A DNA stretch of 33,602 nucleotides from Funneliformis mosseae (Eukaryota; Glomeromycota; Glomeromycetes; Glomerales; Glomeraceae), in NCBI GenBank assembly GCA_910592005.1, contig CAJVPP010000399.1:1-33602 (forward strand), written 5' to 3'. The notes beneath the pieces were generated by a model that searched no databases, was not told where the DNA came from, and saw nothing but the letters and a program-made list of their open reading frames with translations. Numbering within the stretch: the stretch's first letter is position 1; each line of letters opens with the position of its first letter. A program made the position numbers and the translations under genes. Positions 1 through 8,820 of this stretch are shown one piece after another.

Positions 1-300
1 AACCCACTTTATTGGGATCAAAGTAATGGTTATAAGTTAACTTATGATAGTTTTATATTCTCATTCGTAAATAGAACAAACCTTCAAACTGCAAAAGTAG
101 GTTATATCATAGATAATCATGCTCAAAATGCTATACATTGTAATCCAGGTTACGGTCCAATATTTGGTGGTGGTCATGATATTTATTGTAATAATAATAC
201 TTGGGGTAGTAATAACCCACATACTTATTCTCAAATTGATATTCCAAATGGTCAATTTCAAGTAGATGATTATGAGGTATTTCAAGTTATTAAAAGATAA
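1..300 (+). CDS. BTB-BACK-TLDc protein, C-terminal 99 codons (5' end outside window)
   Basis: The open frame runs from base 1 to a TAA at 298-300. It encodes the second half of a TLDc domain and aligns without gaps, apart from one or two codons, to residues 370-469 of the intact gene at 4563-6056. Shared landmarks are NPLYWDQS at the start, FVNRTNLQTAKVGYIIDN in the middle, YCNNNTWGSNN, and the terminal DDYEVFQV. TLDc domains are linked to oxidative-stress protection and V-ATPase regulation in other eukaryotes; in this family the N-terminal BTB domain suggests a Cullin-3 adaptor role, which is inference here. Nucleotide similarity to the intact copy is very high even at silent sites, so the duplication is recent or the copies exchange sequence. 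The frame is undamaged, but the BTB and BACK parts lie off the window, so intactness of the whole gene is unknown. An AATAAA follows at 355-360. Confidence 0.85.
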   Translation, partial: NPLYWDQSNGYKLTYDSFIFSFVNRTNLQTAKVGYIIDNHAQNAIHCNPGYGPIFGGGHDIYCNNNTWGSNNPHTYSQIDIPNGQFQVDDYEVFQVIKR

Positions 301-794
301 ATACACACATAATTTAATGTAAAATATTCTAATTAATTATTTTATTCAATATTTAATAAATAAATATTGTGAATTTTAATTTATAAAAATTTATATTCTT
401 ACATTTATAAAATGCAAAATTCCTAAAACTATGAATGTAAATGTTATTTCATAATTGATTTTTGCATAAGAATTTGGAGAATTTTAGCAGAATATCTGCT
501 GTGGTCAAAGCATTAACATTAAAAAGTAGATATTGAAATTTGATTTCTAAATAAGCTTTTCAAAATTTGTAAAAGCCTTCATTTGTATAACATTCAAATA
601 TCAATAAAATGACCAAAACTTTCATTAATCACCAAAAAAACTTATCTTCGAAAACATCTCATTGGAATACATGCGTAAATATTTATTTATTTTCGTTCAT
701 CGTAATGAATATAAAAAAAAAAATGGAATAAAGTACGTCATGTTCCACGTTAGTATATAAAATTATAAACTTTGAAAGAAATAATAATTCTTTC
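301..794. other. Intergenic, AT-rich, no gene seen
   Basis: After the stop come AATAAA-type signals near 355-364, which probably serve the upstream gene. The remainder shows no coding frame. A TATATAA at 754-760 sits in front of the decayed BTB copy, and the intact paralogue also has TATA-like motifs about 100-165 bp before its start, so this is probably the relic promoter. Confidence 0.5.
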
Positions 795-1235
795 GTTCCA
801 TCTCAAGAAGTCTTTAATGGTTATGAAAAATTGCTTGTAACTGAAGAAAGAATATGATTTTGTTATTTACAGCTGGCGGAAATGAAGGATCGGAAGAAAT
901 TCTTGCACAACAACAAGTACTCGACATTCTCGAAGGAATGGAATGAAAAAATTTTTCTATAAAATACCTAATATTTCCCTTAAAGTATTTAAAAACATCC
1001 AAGGTAATCAAATAAATATAAAAGAATGTAACTACCGCGGTATCTATAATAATTATGCTTTTGATTCATTTATTGATTTGACGAAATTACATGAACTTAA
1101 TAGTTAGAACCCTTGACTGCCGTGGACGAACTTAACATTTAAACTTTAATTAATCTACAACAGCACCCAATAGGAATTTTTGAACGGATATTTATTGAAT
1201 TGCAATTCAGATTAGATTTAATTTTTATATTAAGG
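795..1235 (+). pseudogene. Decayed BTB-TLDc gene, BTB part only
   Basis: Three-frame reading gives the order of the intact paralogue. SSQEVFNGYEKLLVTEE (from about 798) corresponds to YPQEIINDLEKLLENEE. A shifted frame then gives FFYKIPNISLKVFKNI, matching FKKPNISTQLFKII. DLTKLHELN (about 1076) matches DLTKLQGPDTLKLL, and QHPIGIFERIF (about 1163) matches QNPIGILETVY. Several stops and frameshifts break it, and nothing recognisable of the BACK or TLDc domains follows. A GTAATC lies where the intact gene has its intron donor, so the copy probably arose as genomic DNA and not by retroposition. Same orientation as the partial gene at the left edge. Identification as a BTB relic is firm; the exact ends are approximate. 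Confidence 0.75.
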
Positions 1236-1801
1236 TGTTTGGTGACTCCAAATAAAAATTTACTGTTGATGTTTTCATGTTGCTAAATTTTGTGAATAAA
1301 TTATTACTAACAAATTTTCTGCGCAGGTTCTTTAAATTTATAATTGGCAAAAAAAAAAAAAAATTTAGCTAATGCTAATCTTTAGCCAAATAATTTTTTT
1401 TTTAAAAAAAAAAAAAGTGATTGTACTGTGACACCCAAAAATTTTCACGCGAAAGAAACCAATCATGTTCTCAAAAACGAAATTACTATTTAAAATTGCT
1501 AGAAGTTCACATTTTTATCGATATTGTTAAGTACCAATCTTATTAAAAGTTGATGAATAATCCAAATCATGTGCACAATAATCCACAGCATGTAATTCCG
1601 CTTTGATATCTATCATATAAATTAAAAAAAACCGTAAACTTGATTTGTCTAAGGTTACAACAGTTCATATAATGTATATATATAATATATGTGATAAGTT
1701 ATTTTGATAAAAAATAATTATTTAGAAAGTCGATATGAATGAAAAGGATAATTGGTGCTTTAGTGACATTAGATTATTTTAAAAAATATGTCTTATAAAA
1801 A
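1236..1801. other. Intergenic, homopolymer-rich
   Basis: Contains long A and T runs around 1348-1425, partly self-complementary (A-run, short spacer, T-run, A-run). No coding frame, RNA gene or transposon end is recognised. Confidence 0.4.
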
Positions 1802-1998
1802 GGAACTTGTTGCCAATTGATTTCAAGTTCGTCATTGAACCTTTTGGCACTAAACTCGAAAATTGACGAATGTGTACTATGTCCTTCCTTCTTACTAATA
1901 TCTTTAAACGCCACCGCTTTGCTTAAGTTATCCTTTTAATCTACCATTTTTCTGGCCAACAAACCATTGTTAAGATCATTTTGAAGTTCACCATCACA
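1802..1998 (-). pseudogene. Unidentified coding relic, about 65 codons with one stop
   Basis: On the minus strand one frame stays open for about 65 codons apart from a single TAA. It has an ordinary hydrophilic composition unlike the surrounding AT-rich noise: CDGELQNDLNNGLLARK, then KDNLSKAVAFKDISKKEG, then FEFSAKRFNDELEINWQQ. I do not recognise the family. No splice sites or start codon were assigned. It could be an exon of a decayed gene or chance. Confidence 0.25.
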
Positions 1999-2299
1999 AT
2001 TAATTATATTTATAAAGTTGAATTATGTAATGGAAATATAAGATTATTGTTCTTTCCAAATAGTTTTTAAAAAATTCTCAATCTAGAAACATGGTTACTG
2101 TAAGGGTTTTGTTTGTTTATCGTTACGTACACGTCAATCGATTTAAATTGAAATCAAATTTTTGTGTAACATTAAAAATTTTTTTCAATACAATCATAAA
2201 GCTGCGAAAAATAAATGGATAATTTTTTTATCTTTTCCTTTTTTATACAAATCATACGTTTTAGAAATTTTTTTAATTGATTAATTTCCAGTTTACACC

Positions 2300-2387
2300 A
2301 GGTCAGGGAAATAATTTACATGTGATAATCAGATGATGATAACAAATATGATTTCATCATTAAACCAAATGGTCGTGTTCCTGACCT
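2300..2387. repeat. Nested inverted repeat (hairpin)
   Basis: Outer arms AGGTCAGG (2300-2307) and CCTGACCT (2380-2387) pair perfectly. Inside lies a second pair of the ATGATGA/TCATCAT type near 2332-2360. It may be a tiny foldback element or a structured RNA; the remaining sequence from 1999 to 2579 shows no gene. Confidence 0.3.
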
Positions 2388-2579
2388 TTTGGATCAAAAT
2401 TTTGCAGCTTTTGAATGACTGACTATATAAGACGTTAATTTGAAACAACACTTTTGTTCGAAAGTGATTGATAGTTTTATTAAGAAAAGGATATTTATGG
2501 AACTAAAGTATCAAAGGGAAAATTCTGATTCTAAACAATTTGCAATAAAGTAATTTCTGATTCTTGAGCAAAAAAGAAA

Positions 2580-2660
2580 GCCCAGTGCAGGAATCGAACC
2601 CGCGCCTTCAGCAACAATCTTTTAATCAATCTGACGTTCTACCAACTAAACTAACCGGGC
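2580..2660 (-). tRNA. tRNA-like gene with an interrupted anticodon arm (Lys-like arms)
   Basis: On the minus strand a cloverleaf can be drawn. The acceptor is GCCCGGT paired with ACTGGGC (one G-T pair), the D arm is GTTT...GAAC, the anticodon stem is TCAG/CTGA, and the T arm is GCGGG-TTCGATT-CCTGC. The internal B box GGTTCGATTCC is perfect and the A box is close to consensus. A run of six T follows the 3' end (plus strand 2570-2575), as expected for RNA polymerase III termination. The 5' half resembles eukaryotic tRNA-Lys (GCCCGG-TAG-...-GGTAGA). The region between the stem halves is about nine bases too long for an anticodon loop, so an intron after position 37 is likely, but the anticodon cannot be assigned safely and base pair 31-39 is a mismatch. 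It could be a functional intron-bearing tRNA, a pseudogene or a SINE head. Confidence 0.6.
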
Positions 2661-2689
2661 GTATTTATTAAAATGACAACAATGACAGA

Positions 2690-2905
2690 TTTATTAGACG
2701 CAGTACAATCCTATTGACCGCAGTAAAGATTTTCAGTAAATTAAACACGGGAATATTTATGAAAATAAGATGTGGTGTTAAACTTATATATAACTGTGAA
2801 CAACATTTATTATGTCTCAAAATTTTCGCTAAATATAATGATTTCATAATAAGTGATGAATTATTTTGATGAAAAAACTTTACCAACATTTCTACTTTCA
2901 TTTAA
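2690..2905 (-). pseudogene. BTB-domain fragment, decayed
   Basis: Minus-strand frames give ESRNVGKVFSS at about 2900 and FTENLYCGQ followed by DCTAS at about 2700. These match the BTB core of the intact paralogue (ENVKEIHAHS and FLYCGKIDLTK) in the right order and spacing. Stops and a frameshift interrupt it. It lies just downstream of the longer minus-strand relic at 3045-4345 and points the same way, so it is probably the remains of another tandem copy. The call rests on short matches. Confidence 0.4.
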
Positions 2906-3044
2906 GATACAGTTCTATGTAATTGATTAACCGCGCTTCACAGGCTCAACTCCATTTTTTAATAAGATTAAATTTTTTAATTCCATCAATTAAAATTACC
3001 ATCAGTGGTTTATTAAAATTATATATAATTTTTTTTTTAAATTA

Positions 3045-4345
3045 TCTTAACAATTTGAATGACTTCATAGTCGTCAATCCCAAAACATCTTGGAAGGTTA
3101 GGATAAGAGGTTGGCAGAGAACTCCAGATACCATCTTAAGTTCATTGTGTCGTTGTTACCATGCCAAATAGCGGACCCATCCAATCAAACAACAAACAGC
3201 AACTTCTGCATCTTCAATTTTACACGTATGAATATTTTCACAATCATCAAAGAAAAAGATAAAATTATCACGTGTAATTTTATGACAATCAAGTGGATTA
3301 TAACCACCATTTGATTTGAGTTTTTGATTTTGCAACGATGTATCCCTTTTATCATTACATTTTCTGAAACGAAGTTGCATCAAATCCATCTCAACTATCA
3401 CGTAAAATAAGGTTGAGTTCATAGTGAGGTAAATTTCGAAACTGTAATTTGTACCATTTATCAAATTTGAAAATAATGAGAGGTAACGAACATTATGTAA
3501 TATAAAAGAAGAATCGAATTCGGTTGATCTTGGAAAACGGTCCGACTTATCTAATTAAATAATAGTTCTTCATGAGGTAGAATATCATGATGATATCTTA
3601 CTAAATCTAACTTAATGGGATTAGTTTATTCACGATTCATTCCATCATCTCAATATCCTCTTTAGTCCATCTTGAAGGATTTTGTACAATCGTAGGATTT
3701 TGCGCAAAAGTACACTTCATCAAGTAATTCCAAACATCGATTTCATCTAATGCAAGGTCATCTCGTTGAAGTAACGCTTCCAATCATGACGATGGTAGTG
3801 TTAAATTTTTCTCGGTTTAAAATAACATATCAGGTTCTTGACAAAATATTTAAAAACAAAGTTCTCTTAGTGAAATAAATGGCTCATGATGAAAATGATT
3901 TCAAGCATTCCAAATGGATCCTTTTTTAAATACCCATCTTGTTGATTAATCAGATATTTTGAAAGTAAACGACGATTTGTTAAATTGCAAGTTCGTCTAT
4001 CGCTTTTAAAAATTCTAATTTATTTCGTTTGATCAAAATTTATCGTACCACTAAAAATATAGCAAATACAAATTTCAATAAAAAAAAAATGATAATAATA
4101 AAGATAATAAATTGAAGTGTAATGAAATTCTCAATTTACCTAAGAATTATTTGAAATATGTTTCCTGAAATATTTTGTTTCCTATTCCACCATTTTTTCG
4201 GACTTCGGATCAATTAGCTCTTTGAAAATTTTGAGATCGACAACGCAAAATAATATAGAAACACTTTGTTCTTCTCCAACATAAATTATAACGTTCAAAA
4301 TCTTGAAAACCATTAGTCATATCAAAACTTCTTGATAATCATAAG
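3045..4345 (-). pseudogene. Decayed full-length BTB-BACK-TLDc gene
   Basis: Read on the minus strand, the whole gene structure is present but broken. From about 4345 downward come NGFQDFERY (start of BTB), VIIYVGEE, and then FRKHIS and FQIILR ending in a GTAAATTG donor. A T-rich intron ends in TTTTTAG near 4050, at the same position as the intron of the intact gene. The BACK domain is well preserved at about 3790-3630 (LLQRDDLALDEIDVWNYLMK). The TLDc domain is best preserved at 3464-3156 (FRKCNDKRD, GGYNPLDCHKITRDNFIFFF), ending in GIDDYEVIQ near 3050. Frameshifts and stops occur in every domain. Conserved intron placement shows it arose by DNA-level duplication. It is head to head with the intact gene, about 220 bp apart. 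Confidence 0.85.
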
Positions 4346-4396
4346 TTATACTTATGAATTTCGTAATTCATATTCTTTCATGTGGTAATTTATATG

Positions 4397-4460
4397 TATA
4401 TAAAAAAAGAAGAAAAATTGAACGAAAAAAATCATTTCAAGTGGGAAATCATTTATAAAA
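4397..4460 (+). promoter_or_regulatory. TATA-like promoter elements of the intact BTB-TLDc gene
   Basis: TATATAAA at 4397-4404 and TATAAAA at 4454-4460 lie about 165 and 105 bp before the ATG at 4563. In an AT-rich genome such motifs occur by chance, so this is a position-based suggestion. The short gap to the divergent relic could once have been a shared bidirectional promoter. Confidence 0.3.
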
Positions 4461-4562
4461 GCGATGATGATGTAATGTGAAACAGGTCACAGCAGATTTA
4501 CATTGAACAAGTATATAATCCTGGAAATTCATTATAACTTTTCATTTCAAAAAAAGATAACA

Positions 4563-6056
4563 ATGACATTCGAATATCCTCAAGAAATTATTAATGATTT
4601 AGAAAAATTACTTGAAAATGAAGAAGGGTACGATGTTATTATCTACACCGGTGAAAATGAAAACGTGAAGGAAATCCACGCACATTCGGTTATTTTACGC
4701 ACAAGGTCACAATATTTTCGTGCGTCATTTTCCAATGAATGGGCCGAGAAAAGAGACGGAAAATTTATCTTTAAAAAACCAAACATTTCTACTCAATTAT
4801 TTAAAATTATTCTAAGGTAATGTGAAAATAATAAGGATATGGTAAAATTAAATTCCGCAATATTCATCATTTTTTTTATTTTTTTCTTTTTGCGTTATAG
4901 ATTTCTTTATTGTGGAAAGATTGATTTGACAAAATTACAAGGACCTGATACATTAAAGCTTTTAATTGCAGCAGATGAGCTTAATATTCAAACCTTAATT
5001 CTTTGCATTCAGGAACACTTGGTTAAGCATCAATACGAGTTTTTGCAACAAAATCCTATAGGAATTCTTGAAACAGTGTATCAGCGCGAGTCATTTACCG
5101 AGATTTTGGATTATTGCCTTGAGAAAGTCTGTGAAGAACCCGAGATATTGTTTAATTCTGATAAATTTATCAGTTTGAAAACACCTTTATTGGAGTCCTT
5201 TTTAAAAAGAGACGATTTATGTTTAGACGAAATTGTTATTTGGGATAGCTTGGTCAAATGGAGTTTGGCTCAACATCCCTCCATTCAACATGACGTTAAG
5301 AAGTGGAACAAAGAAGAGATTACTATTGTGGGGAGAACTATTCACAGATTTATTCCATTAATCCGATTTTATGAAATATCTTCCGAAGATTTCCTTTTTA
5401 AAGTTTATCCTTTCAAAGCCTTATTACCCGAAGATTTAGTTATTAATGTACTCGCGTCTCATATGGCTCCAAACAAGAAATTAAATATCGAGATACAACC
5501 ACCAAGACAGTCAAAAAATGTTTATGATTCAGTCTTAATTAAATCTCAGCATTTTGCTATATTTTCTAGTTGGATCGATAAGAAAGAAAATTTACATTAC
5601 AATAGAAAGAGAATTCCCTATAAGTTTGATTTACTTTATCGTGCCAGTAAGGATGGCGGTACAGCTGCAGCGTTTCATCAAAAATGTGATAACAAAGGGG
5701 CTACTATATTTATAGCAATAATTAAAAATTCAGAACAAATAGTGGGAGGATATAATCCACTTTATTGGGATCAAAGTGGTCATTATAAGTCAACTAAGGA
5801 TAGTTTTATATTCTCATTCGTAAATAGAACAAACCTTCAAACTGCAAAAGTAGGTTATATCATAGATAATTATGCTCAATATGCTATACAATGTTATCAA
5901 AGTAACGGTCCAAGATTTGGTGGTGGTGTTGATATTTATTGTAATAATAATACTTGGGGTAGTAATAACCACCCACATACTTATTCTCAAATTGATATTC
6001 CAAAAGGCAATTTTCAAACAGATGATTATGAGGTATTTCAAGTTACTAAAAAATGA
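4563..6056 (+). CDS. BTB-BACK-TLDc domain protein, 469 aa, two exons
   Basis: Exon 1 is 4563-4816 and exon 2 is 4901-6056; an 84-bp intron (GTAATG...TTATAG, T-rich) splits an Arg codon. The ATG at 4563 begins MTFEYPQEI; the in-frame stretch before it lacks an ATG. The BTB/POZ fold covers about residues 20-125 (DVIIYTG, HAHSVILRTRSQYF, LYCGKIDL), BACK about 130-240 (LESFLKRDDLCLDEIVIWD, VKWSLAQHP) and TLDc about 290-466 (SVLIKSQHFAIFSSWI, YRASKDGG, GGYNPLYW, DSFIFSF). BTB-BACK proteins usually serve as substrate adaptors of Cullin-3 ubiquitin ligases; TLDc domains occur in OXR1-type stress proteins and V-ATPase regulators. The family is strongly expanded in arbuscular mycorrhizal fungi, where its job is unknown. 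No signal peptide or membrane segment is present. Four partial or broken copies lie within 6 kb. Confidence 0.9.
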
Positions 6057-6106
6057 AACAGTTACTTAATACGAAGTGTTTATTAAAATAAATTATTCAA
6101 TATTTC

Positions 6107-6112
6107 AATAAA
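6107..6112 (+). terminator. Poly(A) signal AATAAA
   Basis: AATAAA lies 51 bp after the BTB-TLDc stop, within a T-rich 3' flank. The partial paralogue has the same motif 55 bp after its stop. Confidence 0.4.
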
Positions 6113-7725
6113 ATTATTCATCTTTTCATACATATTCATTTTTAGTAATGCAAAAATTTATAATCAGAAAGTAATCCATTTTGTTGCATGCGAAAATTGC
6201 AATCTTAACAGATATAACCTCTATGATATTACAGAATGTATCGGCTTATTTGCTAAAACATTAGTATAGAAATAAAGTTTTGATATATTTAAACTTTTGT
6301 TTTTCGTAATAAAAGAAAAAATAATCTCTAACCTAAATTCAAACTTTGTATTTATTTCGAATTATATTCTTTCATAATCAGCAATGATACTCCTATTAAT
6401 AACGTATTATTCATTCAGCAACCGTTGGAACCAGTATAAAGATGTGAAGTCGTGATGGATTGTATCTAGGCTCATTAATAAAAAAAAAATTTTGCATTCA
6501 CATTTGTAAAAGGTTCAAAACATTGTCGAAAGTAATTATAAATATATTTAGTGGATCTTGAACTCCGATAAATAAAGCTTTCTTTTTAAATTCATTAATT
6601 CATAATTATTAAAATTAATTAAAAATGAAGTAGAATTTGTCAAGGTCTTAATATTTTCAAAGTTAAAATCAGGTTTTGTGAATTTTTTAACAAAATTTCG
6701 ATTTTTGTAATTAGATTAGATTAAAATGCGATAGGATCTTAATTTTAATCGAAAAATTCTCTATGGGAGGTTTGTTAGTAAAATAACGTGATATTAATGG
6801 CAAACCTCCCATATCTAAATCGAGAATCTGATAACTTATCTAGAGGTACTCTTAAAGAGATGGTAAACAAATAAGTCAAATCGTATTATACTCATAAATT
6901 GAGAATTGTTAAAAAGTTTTGTTCATTTACTGTGGTTTTAGCCGCAGGATTAACTACTAAGTTAAAATTATTTACTACGCCGTATTGCGTCATATATTGT
7001 AGGAAATAAATTAGAATGTTATATTAATTAAAGAATTCTGTATATATATCCCTGTTTAAATGTGTTAAATGACAACTTTTAAAAGATAAAATTTAAAAAA
7101 AAAATTCCAAAGAGATATTATAAATCTTAATAAAGTAATGAAGTTTTGAATAATTACAATTTCTCCACACCTTGCGAGAACATTAGAGATGCGACTAAAA
7201 TCGTTCAAATTGTTTAATTAATATTCAGTTCCTCGAATAAAGAATCAAATACTTTAACTTTACGGTTACAATTCTACTATACGAGGACACGAAGAAAAGT
7301 TATGGTAAATTGATCACTTTATAATTTATTTACGTTGTTTACCAGCTATTAAATGTGTGTATGAATTGAACCTTAACGTTCATATTTCCGGAGATGGAAA
7401 AGCAGTTAATGTAATAGTCAAAGCTCGATGTTCATAATAACTAGATTTTATAAAGAGTTCATTATAACAAGTAAAAATCCATTATAAAAAATGAATCGTG
7501 AGAACAATAAAAGGAGAATTATTATACTATATCGAGTTCTCTATAACCAGAAATTAATATAATTAGAATAAAATTTATCGATCGTTAATAATTTTACAGA
7601 CTTATTAAATAACATTTGTAGTTTATGTATTTAATACTTGTAGATTGATTTTTTTTATATTTAATAAAAACGTATGCGACATTATCATACTGTGTATAAT
7701 CAAAAATCCCAAATTTATTATTGTA
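6113..7725. other. Intergenic region with one perfect hairpin
   Basis: About 1.6 kb without a supportable gene. It holds the hairpin listed separately at 6762-6813. A short open stretch at about 7339-7435 reads ELNLNVHISGDGKAVN and may be a scrap of a multicopy protein, but it is too short to call. Tandem TTTATT motifs at 7714-7731 could give the poly(A) signal of the minus-strand gene that follows. Confidence 0.4.
6762..6813. repeat. Perfect 13-bp inverted repeat, 26-nt loop
   Basis: TATGGGAGGTTTG at 6762-6774 pairs exactly with CAAACCTCCCATA at 6801-6813. A related arm with its inner flank, ATGGGAGGTTGCTAATAAAA, occurs once more near 10159. A similar GACCTCCCAAATT is at about 12708. This suggests the end of a dispersed foldback or MITE family; a structured 3' RNA element is the alternative. 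Confidence 0.4.
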
Positions 7726-7771
7726 TTTATTAAAACTATTTAAAATTAAATGAATAACGAAAACCATTAAT

Positions 7772-8772
7772 CTAGAAAATAACTGTAGCCAAAGTCAATA
7801 CAATAATCAATACATATGAACTAGATCCCTCAGAAAGTAATTTACTATTCGCAGCAGAGAAAGGTGGGTTATCGGGATATTTATTATCTGTAACGGAAGC
7901 AGTGATAACTGGAGTTTTCTCATCGTCTTTATCAGTACTATTATTATTGGACATTTGAATGACGGTAGACGTGAATGAATAGATTTCGTCTAAGTTATCA
8001 TTATCATTAAATTGTATAAGACCTTTGAATACAATGGAACCATCTGGAGGAATAGAACGTTTAAAGGCTTCTTGACTACCCTTATCCTCATTGGTTAGAT
8101 ATGAAGTTGATCCAATCGTAGAAGATGTGGTAGGGTATAATACAGGTGAGGAAGTGGGTGTTTCAGTTGTGGGAGAAGTTGTTATGGGCGCGGAAGGTGA
8201 AGATGAGGTAATTGTTCCTATGCTGCCAGCGCTAGGTGGATTCCATTCATAAGTTACCGAACTACCTATAAATAAATGAAAATAATAAAATTTTAAATCA
8301 ACATAAACTTTATTTTTTAAACCCTTATACTTACTATTAAGATTTGACAGATTTTTAATCGTTGCTTTAGCGTCTCCTTTACAACCAGCAACGTTAGCAT
8401 ATCCAGGAATTGGAGTCCAAGTACCAATGCGCGTTCCATCATTATTAAGCTCAGCCCAGATACTAATAAATGTTATGGAATTTTCTTTAGTCGCAACTTG
8501 TACAGATATTTTAGGTCCACTTGGAATCCATTCATTTGCTTTTACAATTACGTCCGTTCCTTGTGCAACATCTTGAACTTTTTAATTTAATGAAAAGTAA
8601 TGTGAGTTGATTTTTAAACGAAAACGTAGTTTGAAGCGTCCAAAGAGGAAGGATACTTACCATTCGCACAATCGTCAAATATTACGGCGTTTGCTGGCGT
8701 GGCTACGTATCCAACGTATAAAATTATTAACCCCAAATAAGCCGATATTAAATTATAGTATCTGTTCATCAT
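7772..8772 (-). CDS. Secreted, probably GPI-anchored Ser/Thr-rich protein, 282 aa, three exons
   Basis: Minus-strand exons are 8772-8661, 8577-8335 and 8265-7772; introns of 83 and 69 bp have GTAAGT donors and AG acceptors and keep the frame. The ATG at 8772 is followed at once by a second ATG. Residues 1-29 form a signal peptide with a hydrophobic core (LGLIILYVGYV) and an ANA cleavage-type end. Residues 30-128 form a compact domain with only two cysteines, about C35 and C103, likely disulphide-bonded (FDDCAN, GTWTPIPGYANVAGCKGDA). Residues 129-175 are a Ser/Thr/Pro-rich stretch fit for O-glycosylation (SSSPSAPITTSPTTETPTSS). The last 18 residues are a hydrophobic tail (VLIIVLTLATVIF) after small residues, as in GPI-attachment signals. 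I do not recognise the N-terminal domain. A cell-wall or plasma-membrane surface role is inferred from this layout. Confidence 0.8.
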
Positions 8773-8805
8773 TATAAATTATTTTCTCTACACAATTTTT
8801 AAAAA

Positions 8806-8820
8806 AAATATATATATAAG
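8806..8820 (-). promoter_or_regulatory. TATA box candidate of the secreted-protein gene
   Basis: On the minus strand CTTATATATATATTTTTT lies about 40 bp upstream of the ATG at 8772, close to where a transcription start would be needed for a short leader. Confidence 0.35.

Noticed and set aside
61..306. Minus-strand open frame over the left-edge TLDc end (and its twin at 5814-6041)
   Set aside because: Antisense shadows of TLDc coding sequence; their resemblance to each other only mirrors the paralogy of the sense frames.
2923..3314. Two plus-strand open frames of 82 and 67 codons
   Set aside because: Antisense to the decayed BTB-TLDc gene on the minus strand, which has clear domain matches.
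7339..7435. Short open stretch with HISGDGKAVN
   Set aside because: Might be a scrap of a multicopy protein, but about 45 codons without other support are not enough to call.
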